64,000 nt of DNA from Paraburkholderia rhynchosiae (GTDB taxonomy: Bacteria; Pseudomonadota; Gammaproteobacteria; Burkholderiales; Burkholderiaceae), in the NCBI RefSeq assembly GCF_002879865.1, contig NZ_PNXY01000001.1:372001-436000 (forward strand), given 5' to 3'. This document shows, piece after piece, positions 38,107 through 48,162 of the stretch. A program made the position numbers and the translations under genes. Position 1 is the first letter of the stretch; the number at the start of each line of letters is the position of its first letter. The notes beneath the pieces were generated by a model that made no database searches, was not told where the DNA came from, and worked only from the letters and a program-made list of their open reading frames with translations.

Positions 38107-39996
38107 CTATCGAATAATCCGCGCCGCCAGTGCGCCGCGCAGCGCGTTGCAGATCATCAGCGCTTCGGCATTCAACACGTCGGCCTGTGTCAGCACTTTT
38201 TCGGCCGCTTGCAGGCTCGCGTCGTCTTCGAGCAGAACGCTTCGCATCACACCCGGCAGCACGCCAGATCCAAGCGGAGGCGTCCACCAACGCCCGGCCA
38301 GCTTCACGAATACATTCGATCGCCCGCCTTCGGTCAATTCGCCTCGTTCGTTGAAGAACAGCGTATCGAATGCGCCTTTCGCCTCGGCTTCGCGCCAGCC
38401 GCGATCGTACGCGGCGCGGTGCGTGGTCTTGTGATGCAACAGCAGGTCGTTGGCCTGCGTGGTCGCAAAATCGTGATCTGTTGCGAGCAGCACGCCCACC
38501 ATCGCGTCGGCTAGCGGCGTCAACACGGCGGCCGTGATTTGCGTCGCGCCGCTCTTGCTTAGCGCGAGGCGCATGCGGTGCGGAATTTGTGCGGGCAACG
38601 ACGCGCACTCGGTTGCGATCCGCTCGCGGATGTCCTGGTTATCGAATTTGAAGCCTAGCGTCGCCGCACTTGCGGAAAGTCTTGCAAGATGGCGCGACAG
38701 ATGACGCACGCCCTCGTCCCGCGTCGCGTACATGGTTTCGAACAACTCGAAGCCCGGCTCGGCGCCGGTCAGAAAGCGGGCTTTCAGTCGGCACTCGGCA
38801 TACTCGTCTTCGGCGACGCTATCGAGCACGATGCCCGCGCCGACGCCCATCGTGCCGCGCAACTGGCCCGTTTGCGCGCGCGGTTTTAACGTCAACGTGC
38901 GAATCGCGACGGACATGCAGAAATCGCCGAAAGTATGTTCATTTGCGGCCGGCTCGCGCACGGGCGCATCGAGCCAGCCGATCGCGCCGGTATAAAGCCC
39001 ACGCGGCGTGCTCTCCAGTTCGTCGATCAACTGCATCGTGCGATGCTTTGGCGCCCCGGTGATCGAGCCGCAAGGAAAGAGCGCGCGCAGTATCGCAGCG
39101 AATGACGTGCCGGGCCGCAAAGCCGCTTGCACCGTCGACGTCATTTGCCAAACCGATGCATACGGCTCGACCGAAAACAGCGCGGGCACTTTGACGGAGC
39201 CCGTCTTCGCGACGCGCGACAGATCGTTGCGCAGCAGATCGACGATCATCACGTTCTCGGCGCGGTTCTTCGGATCGCTACCGAGGAACTCAGCGGCGCG
39301 ACGATCTGCCGTCGGATCCGCCGAGCGCGGCGCGGTGCCTTTCATCGGACGGGCCCGCAATGTGGCGTGCTGCTTTTCTACAAATAGCTCCGGCGAACAC
39401 GACAGCACCCAGTCGCCGCCCGGCATTGCGATCAACGCACCATATCGAACCGGCTGACGCGCCCTGAGCCGCCGATAAAGCGCGGTAGGCGAGCCGAACA
39501 CGTCGAAGCCAAGCCGGTACGTGTAGTTGACCTGATACGAATCGCCCGCGCGCAAGGCGGCATGAACCGCGTCGATGGCCGCGTTGAACTGCTCCGGCTC
39601 GACGCTCTCGCGCACATTGGCCGTGCCTGCCACCGACGGCGCGGCCAAGCCACCGTCCTGCTTCACCAGCCACGCGTCGACCTCGTCGCGCGAGAGTTTC
39701 TCGCAACGCTCGAACAGTAAAAAGCGCAGCGTGGCATCGCCATGCTGCGCTTTGAACGACGGATGCGATTCGCCGTCGAGAAGATGCCGGCCGAACTCAT
39801 AGTCGGCGAGCACGACGGCATGCAAGCCGAGCCGCGCGTCCGCTGCCGCGGTCTCGCATACGGCTTCGAGTTGCGCGGGATCCGCACATACACGTTCATG
39901 CACGAAGCCCGTGTACAGACGACTTGAGCGGCGCGCCGCCGACGCGTCGCAATCGTCGAGCAATGCAAAAACAGCGCCGAGCTCGTCTGCCGTCAT
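38107..39996 (-). CDS. Fused aminodeoxychorismate synthase component I / aminodeoxychorismate lyase (PabB-PabC)
   Basis: A 629-residue two-domain protein for p-aminobenzoate synthesis. Residues 1-360 are the chorismate-binding PabB: YTYRLGFDVFGSPTALYRRL, RARPMKGTAPRSADPTADRR (the Lys of PMKGT separates PabB from TrpE), AENVMIVDLLRNDLSRVAKT and FPCGSITGAPKHRTMQLIDE. From about 400 on it is a class IV aminotransferase fold (LFETMYATRDEGVRHLSRHL, LLHHKTTHRAAYDRGWREAE with the PLP Lys, GGRSNVFVKL). I started at ATG 39996; a TTG lies six codons earlier. The glutaminase PabA is not in the window. Confidence 0.93.
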   Translation of the reverse strand: MTADELGAVFALLDDCDASAARRSSRLYTGFVHERVCADPAQLEAVCETAAADARLGLHAVVLADYEFGRHLLDGESHPSFKAQHGDATLRFLLFERCEKLSRDEVDAWLVKQDGGLAAPSVAGTANVRESVEPEQFNAAIDAVHAALRAGDSYQVNYTYRLGFDVFGSPTALYRRLRARQPVRYGALIAMPGGDWVLSCSPELFVEKQHATLRARPMKGTAPRSADPTADRRAAEFLGSDPKNRAENVMIVDLLRNDLSRVAKTGSVKVPALFSVEPYASVWQMTSTVQAALRPGTSFAAILRALFPCGSITGAPKHRTMQLIDELESTPRGLYTGAIGWLDAPVREPAANEHTFGDFCMSVAIRTLTLKPRAQTGQLRGTMGVGAGIVLDSVAEDEYAECRLKARFLTGAEPGFELFETMYATRDEGVRHLSRHLARLSASAATLGFKFDNQDIRERIATECASLPAQIPHRMRLALSKSGATQITAAVLTPLADAMVGVLLATDHDFATTQANDLLLHHKTTHRAAYDRGWREAEAKGAFDTLFFNERGELTEGGRSNVFVKLAGRWWTPPLGSGVLPGVMRSVLLEDDASLQAAEKVLTQADVLNAEALMICNALRGALAARIIR

Positions 39997-40021
39997 GCTG
40001 ACCGCCAACTTCAAATCGCCG

Positions 40022-41164
40022 TTAATCGAAGAAGCTCTTCACGCGGTCGAACCAGCTCTTGCTTTGCGGGCTATGCCGCGCGCCGCCTTCCATCAAAGCC
40101 TTCTCGAATTGCTTGAGCAGATCGCGCTGCGACTCAGTGAGCTTGACCGGCGTTTCGACTTGCACATGCACGTACAGATCGCCGGCAATGCTCGAACGCA
40201 GCCCCTTGATGCCCTTGCCGCGCAGCCGGAACGTCTTGCCCGACTGCGTGCCTTCGGGCACCGTGAAGCTCGCGCGGCCGGCGAGCGTGGGCACTTCGAT
40301 TTCGCCGCCGAGCGCTGCCGTGGTAAACGGAATCGGCATCTGGCAATGCAGATCGTCGCCGTCGCGCTCGAACACCGAATGCTGCTTGATATGAATCTCG
40401 ACGTACAGATCGCCCGACGGCCCACCGTTGATGCCCGGTTCGCCGTTGCCGGCGGAACGGATACGCATGCCGTCGTCGATACCTGCCGGGATCTTCACTT
40501 CGAGCGTCTTGGTTTCCTTAACCTTGCCCGCGCCGTGGCAGTGAGCGCACGGCTCAGGAATATAGGTGCCGGTGCCATGGCACTTCGGACAGGTTTGCTG
40601 GATGCTGAAAAAGCCTTGCGACATCCGCACCGCGCCCGAACCGCTACAAGTGGGACAGGTTTCCGGCTTGGTGCCGGGCTTCGCGCCCGAACCGTGACAG
40701 ACTTCGCACGAGACCCAGCTCGGCACGCGAATCTGCGTGTCGTAACCATGCGCCGCCTGCTCCAGCGTGATTTCCATGCTGTAGCGCAGATCGGCGCCGC
40801 GATATACCTGCGGGCCCGCACGTCCGCCACCGCCGCGCGCCGCGCCGCCGGCTGCCTGGCCGAAGATGTCGCCGAAAATATCGCCGAATGCATCGGCAAA
40901 ACCGCCGAAGCCTTGTGCCCCGGCTCCGCCCATATTCGGATCGACGCCCGCGTGGCCATACTGATCGTATGCGGCACGCTTTTGCGAGTCCGAGAGCATT
41001 TCGTAGGCTTCCTTCACCTCCTTGAAATGCTCTTCCGCATCCTTGTTGCCCGGATTGCGGTCGGGGTGGTGCTTCATCGCCAGCTTGCGATAAGCCTTCT
41101 TGATTTCGTCGTCGCTCGCGTTCTTTGCGACGCCCAGAACCTCGTAGTAATCCCGTTTCGCCAT
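40022..41164 (-). CDS. dnaJ: Chaperone DnaJ
   Basis: 380 residues. J-domain with HPD in [19 protein letters not shown], Gly/Phe-rich linker ([20 protein letters not shown]), four CxxCxGxG zinc motifs ([32 protein letters not shown]) and the C-terminal substrate-binding domains. Classic type I DnaJ. Located 269 bases downstream of dnaK; the interval 41165-41433 holds no gene and no strong terminator that I could see. Confidence 0.98.
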   Translation of the reverse strand: MAKRDYYEVLGVAKNASDDEIKKAYRKLAMKHHPDRNPGNKDAEEHFKEVKEAYEMLSDSQKRAAYDQYGHAGVDPNMGGAGAQGFGGFADAFGDIFGDIFGQAAGGAARGGGGRAGPQVYRGADLRYSMEITLEQAAHGYDTQIRVPSWVSCEVCHGSGAKPGTKPETCPTCSGSGAVRMSQGFFSIQQTCPKCHGTGTYIPEPCAHCHGAGKVKETKTLEVKIPAGIDDGMRIRSAGNGEPGINGGPSGDLYVEIHIKQHSVFERDGDDLHCQMPIPFTTAALGGEIEVPTLAGRASFTVPEGTQSGKTFRLRGKGIKGLRSSIAGDLYVHVQVETPVKLTESQRDLLKQFEKALMEGGARHSPQSKSWFDRVKSFFD

Positions 41165-41433
41165 ATCGGTTCAACGCCCCTCGCGCACTGCCGCGCGGTG
41201 GCTCCTCTTGAATGCTGGAGTCTCACGACTCGTCCGGCCGCTGTTTCATGCCGCCTGAATGCGGCTCAAAACAACGCCCTCCATAAAACAAATGTGCCCG
41301 GAGAGCCTAAAAGGCTCGCCAGGCGTGATAACCGCTCTTGCACGTTCGCGCGTCCGGATGGCCGCGGTCCCTTGTGCAGCCGGGCCGCACACAGAACCCG
41401 TGTGCGGCTTTACGGTCGGAATGCGACCTGGCT

Positions 41434-43392
41434 TTAGTCTTTCTTGACTTCCTTGAAGTCGGCGTCGACCACGTCGTCCTGCTGCTGGCTCGCGCCACCA
41501 GCCGATGCACCCGCGCTCGCACCCGCCGCGCCTGCCGCCGCAGCTTCCGCACCTTGCGCAGCCTGCATGTCGGCGTACATCTTCTCGCCCATCTTCTGCG
41601 AGGCCGTTGCCACTGCTTCGATTTTGGCTTCGATCGCGGCCTTGTCGCTCGAACCGCTCTTCAGCGCTTCTTCGAGATCCTTCAGCGCGGTTTCGATCTT
41701 TTCCTTCTCGGCGGCTTCCAGCTTGTCGCCGTACTCGGTGAGCGCCTTCTTCGTGCTGTGGACCAAGGCGTCGCCCTGGTTGCGGGCATCAGCCAGTTCA
41801 CGCAGCTTGTGATCTTCTTCCGCGTTCGCTTCGGCGTCCTTCACCATCTTCTCGATTTCAGCTTCGGACAGACCCGAGTTCGCCTTGATCGTAATGCGGT
41901 TTTCCTTGCCGGTCGCCTTGTCTTTCGCGCCCACGTGCAAGATGCCGTTCGCGTCGATGTCGAAGCTCACCTCGATCTGCGGCGTGCCGCGCGGTGCGGG
42001 CGGAATGCCTTCCAGGTTGAACTCGCCCAGCAGCTTGTTGCCCGCCGCCATTTCGCGTTCGCCCTGGAACACCTTGATCGTCACGGCGCTCTGGTTGTCG
42101 TCAGCCGTCGAGTAGACCTGCGAATGCTTGGTCGGGATCGTGGTGTTCTTGTTGATCATCTTCGTCATCACGCCGCCGAGCGTTTCGATGCCGAGCGACA
42201 GCGGGGTCACGTCGAGCAGCAGCACGTCCTTGCGGTCACCGGACAACACCTGGCCCTGGATCGCGGCGCCAACGGCGACGGCTTCGTCCGGATTCACGTC
42301 ACGGCGCGGGTCCTTGCCGAAGAACTCCTTGACCTTCTCCTGCACCTTCGGCATGCGGGTCATACCGCCGACCAGAATCACGTCGTCGATTTCGCCGACC
42401 TTCACGCCTGCGTCCTTGATGGCCACACGGCACGGTTCGATCGTGCGTTCGATTAGTTCTTCAACCAGCGCTTCCAGCTTCGCACGCGTGATCTTCAGGT
42501 TCAAATGCTTCGGACCCGATGCGTCGGCGGTGATGTACGGCAGGTTGATTTCGGTTTGCTGGCTCGACGACAGCTCGATCTTGGCCTTCTCAGCCGATTC
42601 CTTCAGGCGCTGCAGCGCGAGCACGTCTTTCGACAGATCGACGCCCTGCTCTTTCTTGAACTCGCCGATGATGTAGTCGATGATGCGCTGGTCGAAGTCC
42701 TCACCGCCGAGGAACGTATCGCCGTTCGTGGACAGCACTTCAAACTGCTTTTCACCGTCAACGTCTGCGATTTCGATGATCGAGATATCGAACGTACCGC
42801 CGCCCAGGTCATACACCGCGATCTTGCGGTCGCCCTTCTCGTTCTTGTCAAGACCGAATGCCAAAGCGGCTGCGGTCGGCTCGTTGATGATGCGCTTGAC
42901 TTCCAGACCAGCAATGCGGCCGGCGTCCTTGGTTGCCTGACGCTGGCTGTCGTTGAAGTACGCGGGAACCGTGATCACGGCTTCTGTGACCGGCTCGCCG
43001 AGGTAGTCTTCAGCGGTCTTCTTCATCTTGCGCAGCACTTCCGCGGAGATTTGCGGCGGAGCGAGCTTCTGGTCGCGCACTTCGATCCATGCGTCGCCGT
43101 TGCCGGCCTTCATGATCTTGTACGGCATCAGCGCGATGTCTTTCTGGACTTCTTTCTCTTCGAAGCGGCGGCCGATCAGGCGCTTCACCGCATACAGCGT
43201 GTTCCTCGGGTTCGTGACCGACTGACGCTTGGCCGGCGCGCCGACGAGAATCTCGCCGTCTTCCATGTACGCGATGATCGACGGCGTGGTGCGCGCACCT
43301 TCCGAGTTCTCGATTACCTTGACCGAATTGCCTTCCATGATCGCCACGCACGAGTTGGTCGTGCCGAGGTCGATACCGATGATTTTGCCCAT
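41434..43392 (-). CDS. dnaK: Chaperone DnaK (Hsp70)
   Basis: 652 residues. [20 protein letters not shown] at the N-terminus, [40 protein letters not shown] and [20 protein letters not shown]; the substrate-binding domain follows with [19 protein letters not shown] and a Gly/Ala-rich tail to the final acidic [16 protein letters not shown] lies about 10 bases before the ATG. A 14-bp hairpin lies in its leader and a sigma-32 type promoter ahead of that. Confidence 0.99.
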   Translation of the reverse strand: MGKIIGIDLGTTNSCVAIMEGNSVKVIENSEGARTTPSIIAYMEDGEILVGAPAKRQSVTNPRNTLYAVKRLIGRRFEEKEVQKDIALMPYKIMKAGNGDAWIEVRDQKLAPPQISAEVLRKMKKTAEDYLGEPVTEAVITVPAYFNDSQRQATKDAGRIAGLEVKRIINEPTAAALAFGLDKNEKGDRKIAVYDLGGGTFDISIIEIADVDGEKQFEVLSTNGDTFLGGEDFDQRIIDYIIGEFKKEQGVDLSKDVLALQRLKESAEKAKIELSSSQQTEINLPYITADASGPKHLNLKITRAKLEALVEELIERTIEPCRVAIKDAGVKVGEIDDVILVGGMTRMPKVQEKVKEFFGKDPRRDVNPDEAVAVGAAIQGQVLSGDRKDVLLLDVTPLSLGIETLGGVMTKMINKNTTIPTKHSQVYSTADDNQSAVTIKVFQGEREMAAGNKLLGEFNLEGIPPAPRGTPQIEVSFDIDANGILHVGAKDKATGKENRITIKANSGLSEAEIEKMVKDAEANAEEDHKLRELADARNQGDALVHSTKKALTEYGDKLEAAEKEKIETALKDLEEALKSGSSDKAAIEAKIEAVATASQKMGEKMYADMQAAQGAEAAAAGAAGASAGASAGGASQQQDDVVDADFKEVKKD

Positions 43393-43422
43393 TTTTACTA
43401 ATCTCCTGACTTTGATCGCTGC

Positions 43423-43464
43423 GCGGATCGCCTTGCTTGCCCGTTTGGCGGCAAGGCGATCCGC
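43423..43464 (-). promoter_or_regulatory. 14-bp perfect hairpin in the dnaK 5' leader
   Basis: GCGGATCGCCTTGC (43423-43436) and its exact complement (43451-43464) leave a 14-base loop. It lies between the predicted transcription start (about 43482) and the ribosome-binding site (about 43403-43407), ending about 16 bases before it. No U-tract follows, so it is not an intrinsic terminator. It might stabilise the mRNA or block upstream exonuclease/RNase entry. Confidence 0.55.
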
Positions 43465-43488
43465 CCTGAATTCATACCTGCACTCAAC

Positions 43489-43514
43489 ATAAGTGCGTCC
43501 GCATCGTTTTCAAG
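43489..43514 (-). promoter_or_regulatory. Candidate sigma-32 promoter of dnaK
   Basis: On the minus strand CTTGAAA (43514-43508), a 13-base spacer and ACTTAT (43494-43489) resemble the heat-shock consensus CTTGAAA-N13-15-CCCCAT; the -35 is perfect, the -10 is a partial match. Position fits a leader of about 90 bases. Confidence 0.6.
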
Positions 43515-43535
43515 ACCTCTTTTGCGATGCGGTCT

Positions 43536-43988
43536 TTAATTTTTTTCAATTGACCGGTGTTTCGCCGGACCCGCGCCGCCGGTTTGCGCGCCGGCTGCCG
43601 GCACGCTGGCCGCCCGCATCTTTTCCCGCGCCGCGGCGACAGCGGCCTCGAACTGCCTGAGACCGTGCCATCCGGTTGCCCGGCCGAGCCGTTTGCCGCG
43701 GTGAAAGAAGAACCACGTGGGCACGCCGTGAAGCATGAAGCGCCGGCCCAATTCGCGATGCTCGTACACATTGCTGTGAAACCACCGCAGGCCGAGGGCC
43801 CGGATTGCGTCCGGTTGCGCGAGCATGGCCTTCTTGGCGATCTCGCAATTGAAGCAGTCGCGTCCCCAGAAGAACACCACGGCGAGTTCGTCCCCGGCTT
43901 CTGCGAGGCCGGCGTCGAACGACCCGGCGCTCAACTCCTTCATGTCGAACACCGAGAACGCGGTAGCGTCGACGGGAATATTGGCCAT
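43536..43988 (-). CDS. Thioredoxin-family protein between grpE and dnaK
   Basis: 150 residues, no signal peptide, so cytosolic. The redox centre is VVFFWGRDCFNCEIAKKAML with Cys45 and Cys48 (CFNC rather than CGPC), and the cis-Pro motif HGVPTWFFFHRGKRLGRATG follows the thioredoxin pattern. The tail after about residue 115 is Ala/Gly-rich. It is located between grpE and dnaK on the same strand. ATG 43988 was chosen because similarity starts there; a longer frame to 44054 exists. Role inferred: disulphide or peroxide defence tied to the chaperones. Confidence 0.85.
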   Translation of the reverse strand: MANIPVDATAFSVFDMKELSAGSFDAGLAEAGDELAVVFFWGRDCFNCEIAKKAMLAQPDAIRALGLRWFHSNVYEHRELGRRFMLHGVPTWFFFHRGKRLGRATGWHGLRQFEAAVAAAREKMRAASVPAAGAQTGGAGPAKHRSIEKN

Positions 43989-44076
43989 GACGTTGTCTAC
44001 CGGGTGTTTACCGAGCGAAATACAGCACAAAACACGGACGGAATACGGACGCAACGCCTTACACAGGCTTGCCGGC

Positions 44077-44661
44077 TTATTTCGGCGCGGCCACCGTCAC
44101 GAGCGCCGGACGCAGCACGCGGTCCGCGATGACGAAGCCCTTTTGCAGCACGGCAACCACGGTGTTCGGCTCCTGATCCGCCGGCACCATCGAAATAGCC
44201 TGATGGCGGTGCGGATCAAATTTCTCGCCGACCGGATTCAGGGCGACGACGCGACCCTTCTCCAGCGCACCAGTGAGCTGGCGCAGCGTGAGTTCGACGC
44301 CTTCGCGCACCTTCTGCAGGTCGTCGGACGAATGCGCGACGGCTGCTTCGAGGCTGTCGATCACCGGCAGCAAGTGCTCAGCGAAATTCTCGATCGCAAA
44401 CTTATGCGCCTTGGCCACGTCTTCCTGCGCGCGGCGGCGCACGTTTTCTGTCTCGGCCTTGGCGCGCAGAAAGCTCTCCTGCAATTCGGCGATCTTCGCC
44501 TGCGCTTCGGCCAACGCAGCTTCGGCACCCGTTGCCGGCGTGTCCGTGGCGACGCTTGCAGCGGCCTCCTGCTCTGGAGTGACCGCCTCGGCGGCCTCGC
44601 GCGCGGTTTCGTCGGCGGGCGTGGGATTCTGGCTCGTCGGGTTCTCTTGCGTGTTTTCCAT
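44077..44661 (-). CDS. grpE: Nucleotide exchange factor GrpE
   Basis: 194 residues. The acidic, low-complexity N-terminal tail (residues 1-50) is followed by a long coiled coil ([40 protein letters not shown]) and the C-terminal beta-domain ([40 protein letters not shown]). It exchanges ADP on DnaK. Start ATG 44661 is the first Met of the family-like sequence. Confidence 0.97.
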   Translation of the reverse strand: MENTQENPTSQNPTPADETAREAAEAVTPEQEAAASVATDTPATGAEAALAEAQAKIAELQESFLRAKAETENVRRRAQEDVAKAHKFAIENFAEHLLPVIDSLEAAVAHSSDDLQKVREGVELTLRQLTGALEKGRVVALNPVGEKFDPHRHQAISMVPADQEPNTVVAVLQKGFVIADRVLRPALVTVAAPK

Positions 44662-44783
44662 GTCGCTGAAAGTCGTTAAAAAATTAAAAGCCAACAATGA
44701 TGGCGACGCGTAGCCGGCCGGGATTTGTGCGTTGCAAAATCGCGACAGAAATTCAGGCGCGCTACCACGTATCGGAACGGCAG

Positions 44784-44809
44784 ATGGGGCCGGAAGCGCC
44801 CGTTTCAAG
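44784..44809 (-). promoter_or_regulatory. Sigma-32 (heat-shock) promoter of grpE
   Basis: On the minus strand CTTGAAA (44809-44803), a 13-base spacer and CCCCAT (44789-44784) match both hexamers of the RpoH consensus exactly. It predicts a start near 44775 and a leader of about 115 bases before grpE. The 376-base interval 44662-45037 holds this and nothing else I can identify. Confidence 0.88.
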
Positions 44810-45037
44810 CGCCTCCGCCGAAATTCTCAAAGCCGGTGCGGCTGGCGGAAATGCGCGGTTACAACCATTTTGAACGCGCAATCAGATTCAGATTGAGCGC
44901 GACGTGCAAGTGACCTATGCTCCAGTTACGCAGCGGAAAAACCGCGTTAACCCTAACCTGACGTAATCCTTTCCGCCTTTTTGCAATTTCCACCGTCTGG
45001 CTCGTTTCCTTTCTGCACCATCCCAAAAGGGGGTACC

Positions 45038-45199
45038 GTGAAACTGACCTTTGCAGTCTCGGTGGTCGCACTGGTACTCGTTGCGGGGACCACGACCATC
45101 TGTATGTCCGGGGCGGTCAACGAACACACCACCGAATACGGCGGCGTGAACGCGACCATGGAGCAACTCTTCAATCCCCACCTGAAAATCTGTCGATAG
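45038..45199 (+). CDS. Small hypothetical secreted protein
   Basis: A 53-residue reading frame from a GTG at 45038, preceded by AAAAGGGGG at good distance. The peptide opens with a textbook signal-like segment, KLTFAVSVVALVLVAGTTTI, followed by a short polar part (CMSGAVNEHTTEYGG). No family recognised. Its last 29 bases overlap the convergent hslR end. The strong ribosome site and the signal sequence argue for it being real; the short length argues for caution. Confidence 0.5.
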   Translation: MKLTFAVSVVALVLVAGTTTICMSGAVNEHTTEYGGVNATMEQLFNPHLKICR

Positions 45200-45578
45200 T
45201 GCGGCGGTCGCGCTTGGTCGGACGGCCGTGCAATGCCTCGGCCGGCTCGCGATACGTCTTGCGACGCTCCTGCTCGGCCTGGCGCTTTTGCCGGCTTTCG
45301 TCGGTTTCCGCATAAAGCGTCTGCGCGACGCTGGCAGGGCCGCGCACCTCGCACACGCCCAGAACGTGCACCTGCCAGACGATCCGCTCGATCTCAATCT
45401 CCACCAGGTCGCCGACCCGCACATCCTTGGCCGGCTTCACGTTGGCCCCGCCGATGCGCACGCGCCCTTTCTCGACCGCGTCTGCGGCGAGCGAGCGCGT
45501 CTTGAAGAAGCGCGCCGCCCAAAGCCATTTGTCGATGCGCAGCTTCGCGCCCGGTTCGGTTGAAATCGTGTAATTCAT
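45171..45578 (-). CDS. hslR: Heat-shock protein 15 homolog (S4 RNA-binding domain)
   Basis: 135 residues. The S4 domain spans residues 12-75: LRIDKWLWAARFFKTRSLAA, DAVEKGRVRIGGANVKPAKD, VRVGDLVEIEIERIVWQVHV. The basic C-terminal region (RQAEQERRKTYREPAEALHG) is typical of Hsp15. In E. coli Hsp15 binds stalled 50S subunits with nascent chains. Start ATG 45578 lies 8 bases after the hemH stop, so the two are probably cotranscribed. Confidence 0.93.
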   Translation of the reverse strand: MNYTISTEPGAKLRIDKWLWAARFFKTRSLAADAVEKGRVRIGGANVKPAKDVRVGDLVEIEIERIVWQVHVLGVCEVRGPASVAQTLYAETDESRQKRQAEQERRKTYREPAEALHGRPTKRDRRTIDRFSGGD

Positions 45579-45586
45579 GAGTCTCG

Positions 45587-46657
45587 TCAAGCGACTGTGT
45601 TGTGCGGTACGGGGACCGCCTGCACCGGCCAGCCCTGCAGATTCTGCGCGACGATTTCGCCGAGCGCCGCGATCCACGCCTGTGACGCGTTCAGGCAAGG
45701 TATCCGATGAAACTCCTTGCCGCCGGCATGGAGGAACTCGTCGCGCACTTCCATGCCGATTTCTTCAATCGTCTCAAGGCAGTCGGCGGTAAAGCCTGGA
45801 CAAAATACATCAGCACGCCGCACGCCTGCCGCGCCCAGTTCCTTCAACGTGGGCGCCGTGTACGGTTGCAGCCATTCGGCCTTGCCGAAGCGCGACTGGA
45901 ATGTGATGCGGCATTCCACTTGCGTGAGCCCCAGCGCCTGCATCAACAATGCGCCAGTCGACTGGCACTGGGCATGATACGGATCGCCGAGATCCAGCGT
46001 GCGCTTGGGCACGCCATGAAAACTCAACACCAGCTTGTCGCCCGCCGCGAAATCCGGCCGGCCGTGATGATGCCAATACTGATGTACCTGCGCGGCAAGC
46101 GCGGCAATGTACGCCGGGTGGTCGGCGTACTGGCGCACCGTGCGGATCTCCGGCTGATTGCGCATGCGCTTGAGTGCGGAGAAGGCGTCGTCGAAAGCGG
46201 TCGCGGTGGTCGACGACGAATATTGCGGATACATCGGCATCAGCAATACCCGCTCGGCACCGGCGAGCTTGAGTTGATTCAGCATGGCCGGAATGCCGGG
46301 CGTGCCGTAGCGCATCGCGTGTTCGACGAGCACCGTGTAGTCGTTCAATTGCAGCAGATGGCGCAAGCCCTCCGCCTGCTTCTCCGTATATACGCGCAGC
46401 GGCGAGCCTTCCGGCATCCACACGGCCGCATACTTCTTCGCGGACGCACGGCCTCTGAACGGCAAGATTACTAGCCGCAGAACGATCTGCCACAGCAGCG
46501 CCGGAATTTCGACCACACGAGGATCGGAGAGAAATTGCGCGAGATAGCGGCGAACGGCGCGAGGCGTCGGCGCGTCGGGCGTGCCGAGATTGATCAGCAG
46601 CACGGCAACACGGTGCGACGTGGCGTTCTGCGAGGGCCGCTCGAGATCGAAGCGCAT
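45587..46657 (-). CDS. hemH: Ferrochelatase
   Basis: 356 residues; inserts Fe2+ into protoporphyrin IX at the membrane. [77 protein letters not shown] with the catalytic His, QCQSTGALL, and [20 protein letters not shown] with the conserved Glu. Length normal. Lies between hrcA and hslR, a heat-shock-flavoured set common in this family. Confidence 0.97.
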   Translation of the reverse strand: MRFDLERPSQNATSHRVAVLLINLGTPDAPTPRAVRRYLAQFLSDPRVVEIPALLWQIVLRLVILPFRGRASAKKYAAVWMPEGSPLRVYTEKQAEGLRHLLQLNDYTVLVEHAMRYGTPGIPAMLNQLKLAGAERVLLMPMYPQYSSSTTATAFDDAFSALKRMRNQPEIRTVRQYADHPAYIAALAAQVHQYWHHHGRPDFAAGDKLVLSFHGVPKRTLDLGDPYHAQCQSTGALLMQALGLTQVECRITFQSRFGKAEWLQPYTAPTLKELGAAGVRRADVFCPGFTADCLETIEEIGMEVRDEFLHAGGKEFHRIPCLNASQAWIAALGEIVAQNLQGWPVQAVPVPHNTVA

Positions 46658-46824
46658 AGGCAGCAGGAGTAACCGCTCAAAGCGGGGAGTGGATCCAGGT
46701 GGAATTCATTATAGCGGCGCGGTTCGTGGCCGCGCTCCTCAGTCGCCCCTGGCCATTCGGCCAATTGGCAAGCCGCGCGCCGTCGCGCATGATGTGCCGC
46801 ATCGACCGCCGCAATGGTGAGACG

Positions 46825-47844
46825 CTACTGTTGACTGAGGGTCAGCGAAAGCAGCCGCGCGGTGATGTCGACAATCGGAATCACGCGGTTGTAGGCCATT
46901 CGCGTGGGGCCGATTACGCCCAGTGTGCCGACGATCTTGCCGTTCACTTCGTACGGCGCCGTGACAACGCTCATTTCCTCGATAGGCACCAGATTCGACT
47001 CGCCGCCTATGAAGATCTGCACGCCCGCAGCATGGCTCGACACGTCGAGCAATTGAAGGAGACTCGTCTTTTGATCGAACACATCGAACAGCTTGCGCAA
47101 GCGCGCCATGTCCGACGAAAGGTCGGCGACTTCGAGCAGATTGCGCTCGCCCGAAATCAGCACCGTCTCGCCGGTGTCCGACTCGTCCGTGCTCGCCGTG
47201 ACCGCCGCGTGCATGAGCGTGGTCATGTCGCCACGCAACTGGTCGATTTCTTCGCGCAGGCGGCGGCGCACTTCGTCGAAAGAAAGACCCGCGAAGTGCG
47301 CGTTGATGTAGTTCGACGCCTCCACCAGTTCCGACGGCGAGAAGTCACGCTGGGTCGCCATCATGCGGTTCTGCACGTCGCCTTCCGGCGTCACGATGAT
47401 GAGCAGAATGCGCTTGTCGGACAGGCGCATGAATTCGATCTGCTTGAACACGTGGCTGCGCCGCGGCGTGAGCACCACACCGGCAAACTGCGACAGATTC
47501 GAGAGCACGCTCGCCGCGGCAGCGACGATTTTCTGCGGGTCGCCTGCCTGCAGCGTAGTCTTGACGGTACGCGTGACCGCCTCTTCGTCCGCGGCGGATT
47601 CGACGGTCAGCATGGTGTCGACGAAGAGCCGGTAGCCGCGCGGCGTGGGAATGCGCCCCGCGGAAGGATGCGGACTGATCACGAGCCCAAGATCCTCGAG
47701 ATCCGACATGACGTTGCGAATGGTTGCCGGGCTCAGCTCGAGGCCGGAATAGCGCGACAACGTGCGCGAGCCTACCGGCTGACCTTCGGCAATGTAGCGC
47801 TCGATCAGCGTTTTCAGGAGGGTTTGTGCGCGAGGATCTAGCAT
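46825..47844 (-). CDS. hrcA: Heat-inducible transcription repressor HrcA
   Basis: 339 residues. Winged-helix start ([40 protein letters not shown]) followed by [20 protein letters not shown] and [17 protein letters not shown], then the central GAF-like and dimerisation domains and C-terminal [15 protein letters not shown]. HrcA represses genes carrying the CIRCE dyad; the grpE/dnaK promoters here show no clean CIRCE, so its target (probably groESL) lies elsewhere. ATG 47844 fits the usual MLDPRA start. Confidence 0.96.
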   Translation of the reverse strand: MLDPRAQTLLKTLIERYIAEGQPVGSRTLSRYSGLELSPATIRNVMSDLEDLGLVISPHPSAGRIPTPRGYRLFVDTMLTVESAADEEAVTRTVKTTLQAGDPQKIVAAAASVLSNLSQFAGVVLTPRRSHVFKQIEFMRLSDKRILLIIVTPEGDVQNRMMATQRDFSPSELVEASNYINAHFAGLSFDEVRRRLREEIDQLRGDMTTLMHAAVTASTDESDTGETVLISGERNLLEVADLSSDMARLRKLFDVFDQKTSLLQLLDVSSHAAGVQIFIGGESNLVPIEEMSVVTAPYEVNGKIVGTLGVIGPTRMAYNRVIPIVDITARLLSLTLSQQ

Positions 47845-48162
47845 GACGAAAAAGTTTAGCTCAATGATGCAACTACCGCGAGCGCTAACGGCGCCCATCA
47901 CCGGCGGATTGTCCGCCGCCCGCCGGGAGCGCGCCTTGCGCCTGATCCATGGCCTGCTGCCGCATCCGCTCCGGCGCGCCGCCCACCCGCTTGTCGACGA
48001 CCCGACCGGCGGCGCTCCGTTGCAGTTTGTCGGGCGCGCATGTCATCAAGGCTTCACCATTCTAACGATAATCCTGGACTGCGCTCGCGGCCTGGCCTTG
48101 CCGGCCAGCCGCCGCGTCCGGGCGCGGTTCTTTTCAGGCCCTACCTATGGTGTAATGCCGGC
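47845..48162. other. Intergenic region between divergent hrcA and nadK
   Basis: 318 bases without a credible gene. Near the hrcA start, TTAGCTC (47856-47862) and GAGCGCTAA (47880-47888) form a weak, wide-spaced dyad reminiscent of a degraded CIRCE. At the other end TGTAAT about 11 bases before the nadK start could be its -10 element. The middle is a GC-rich, featureless stretch. Confidence 0.35.

Noticed and set aside
43508..43540. AGACC / GGTCT stem followed by T-rich sequence as a terminator
   Set aside because: It would face plus-strand transcription, where no gene ends; on the minus strand no U-run follows the stem. The overlapping CTTGAAA is better explained as a sigma-32 -35 element.
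47856..47888. CIRCE-like dyad before hrcA
   Set aside because: Half-sites TTAGCTC and GAGCGCTAA match only in part and are spaced 17 bases apart, not the 9 of CIRCE; left as a weak note.
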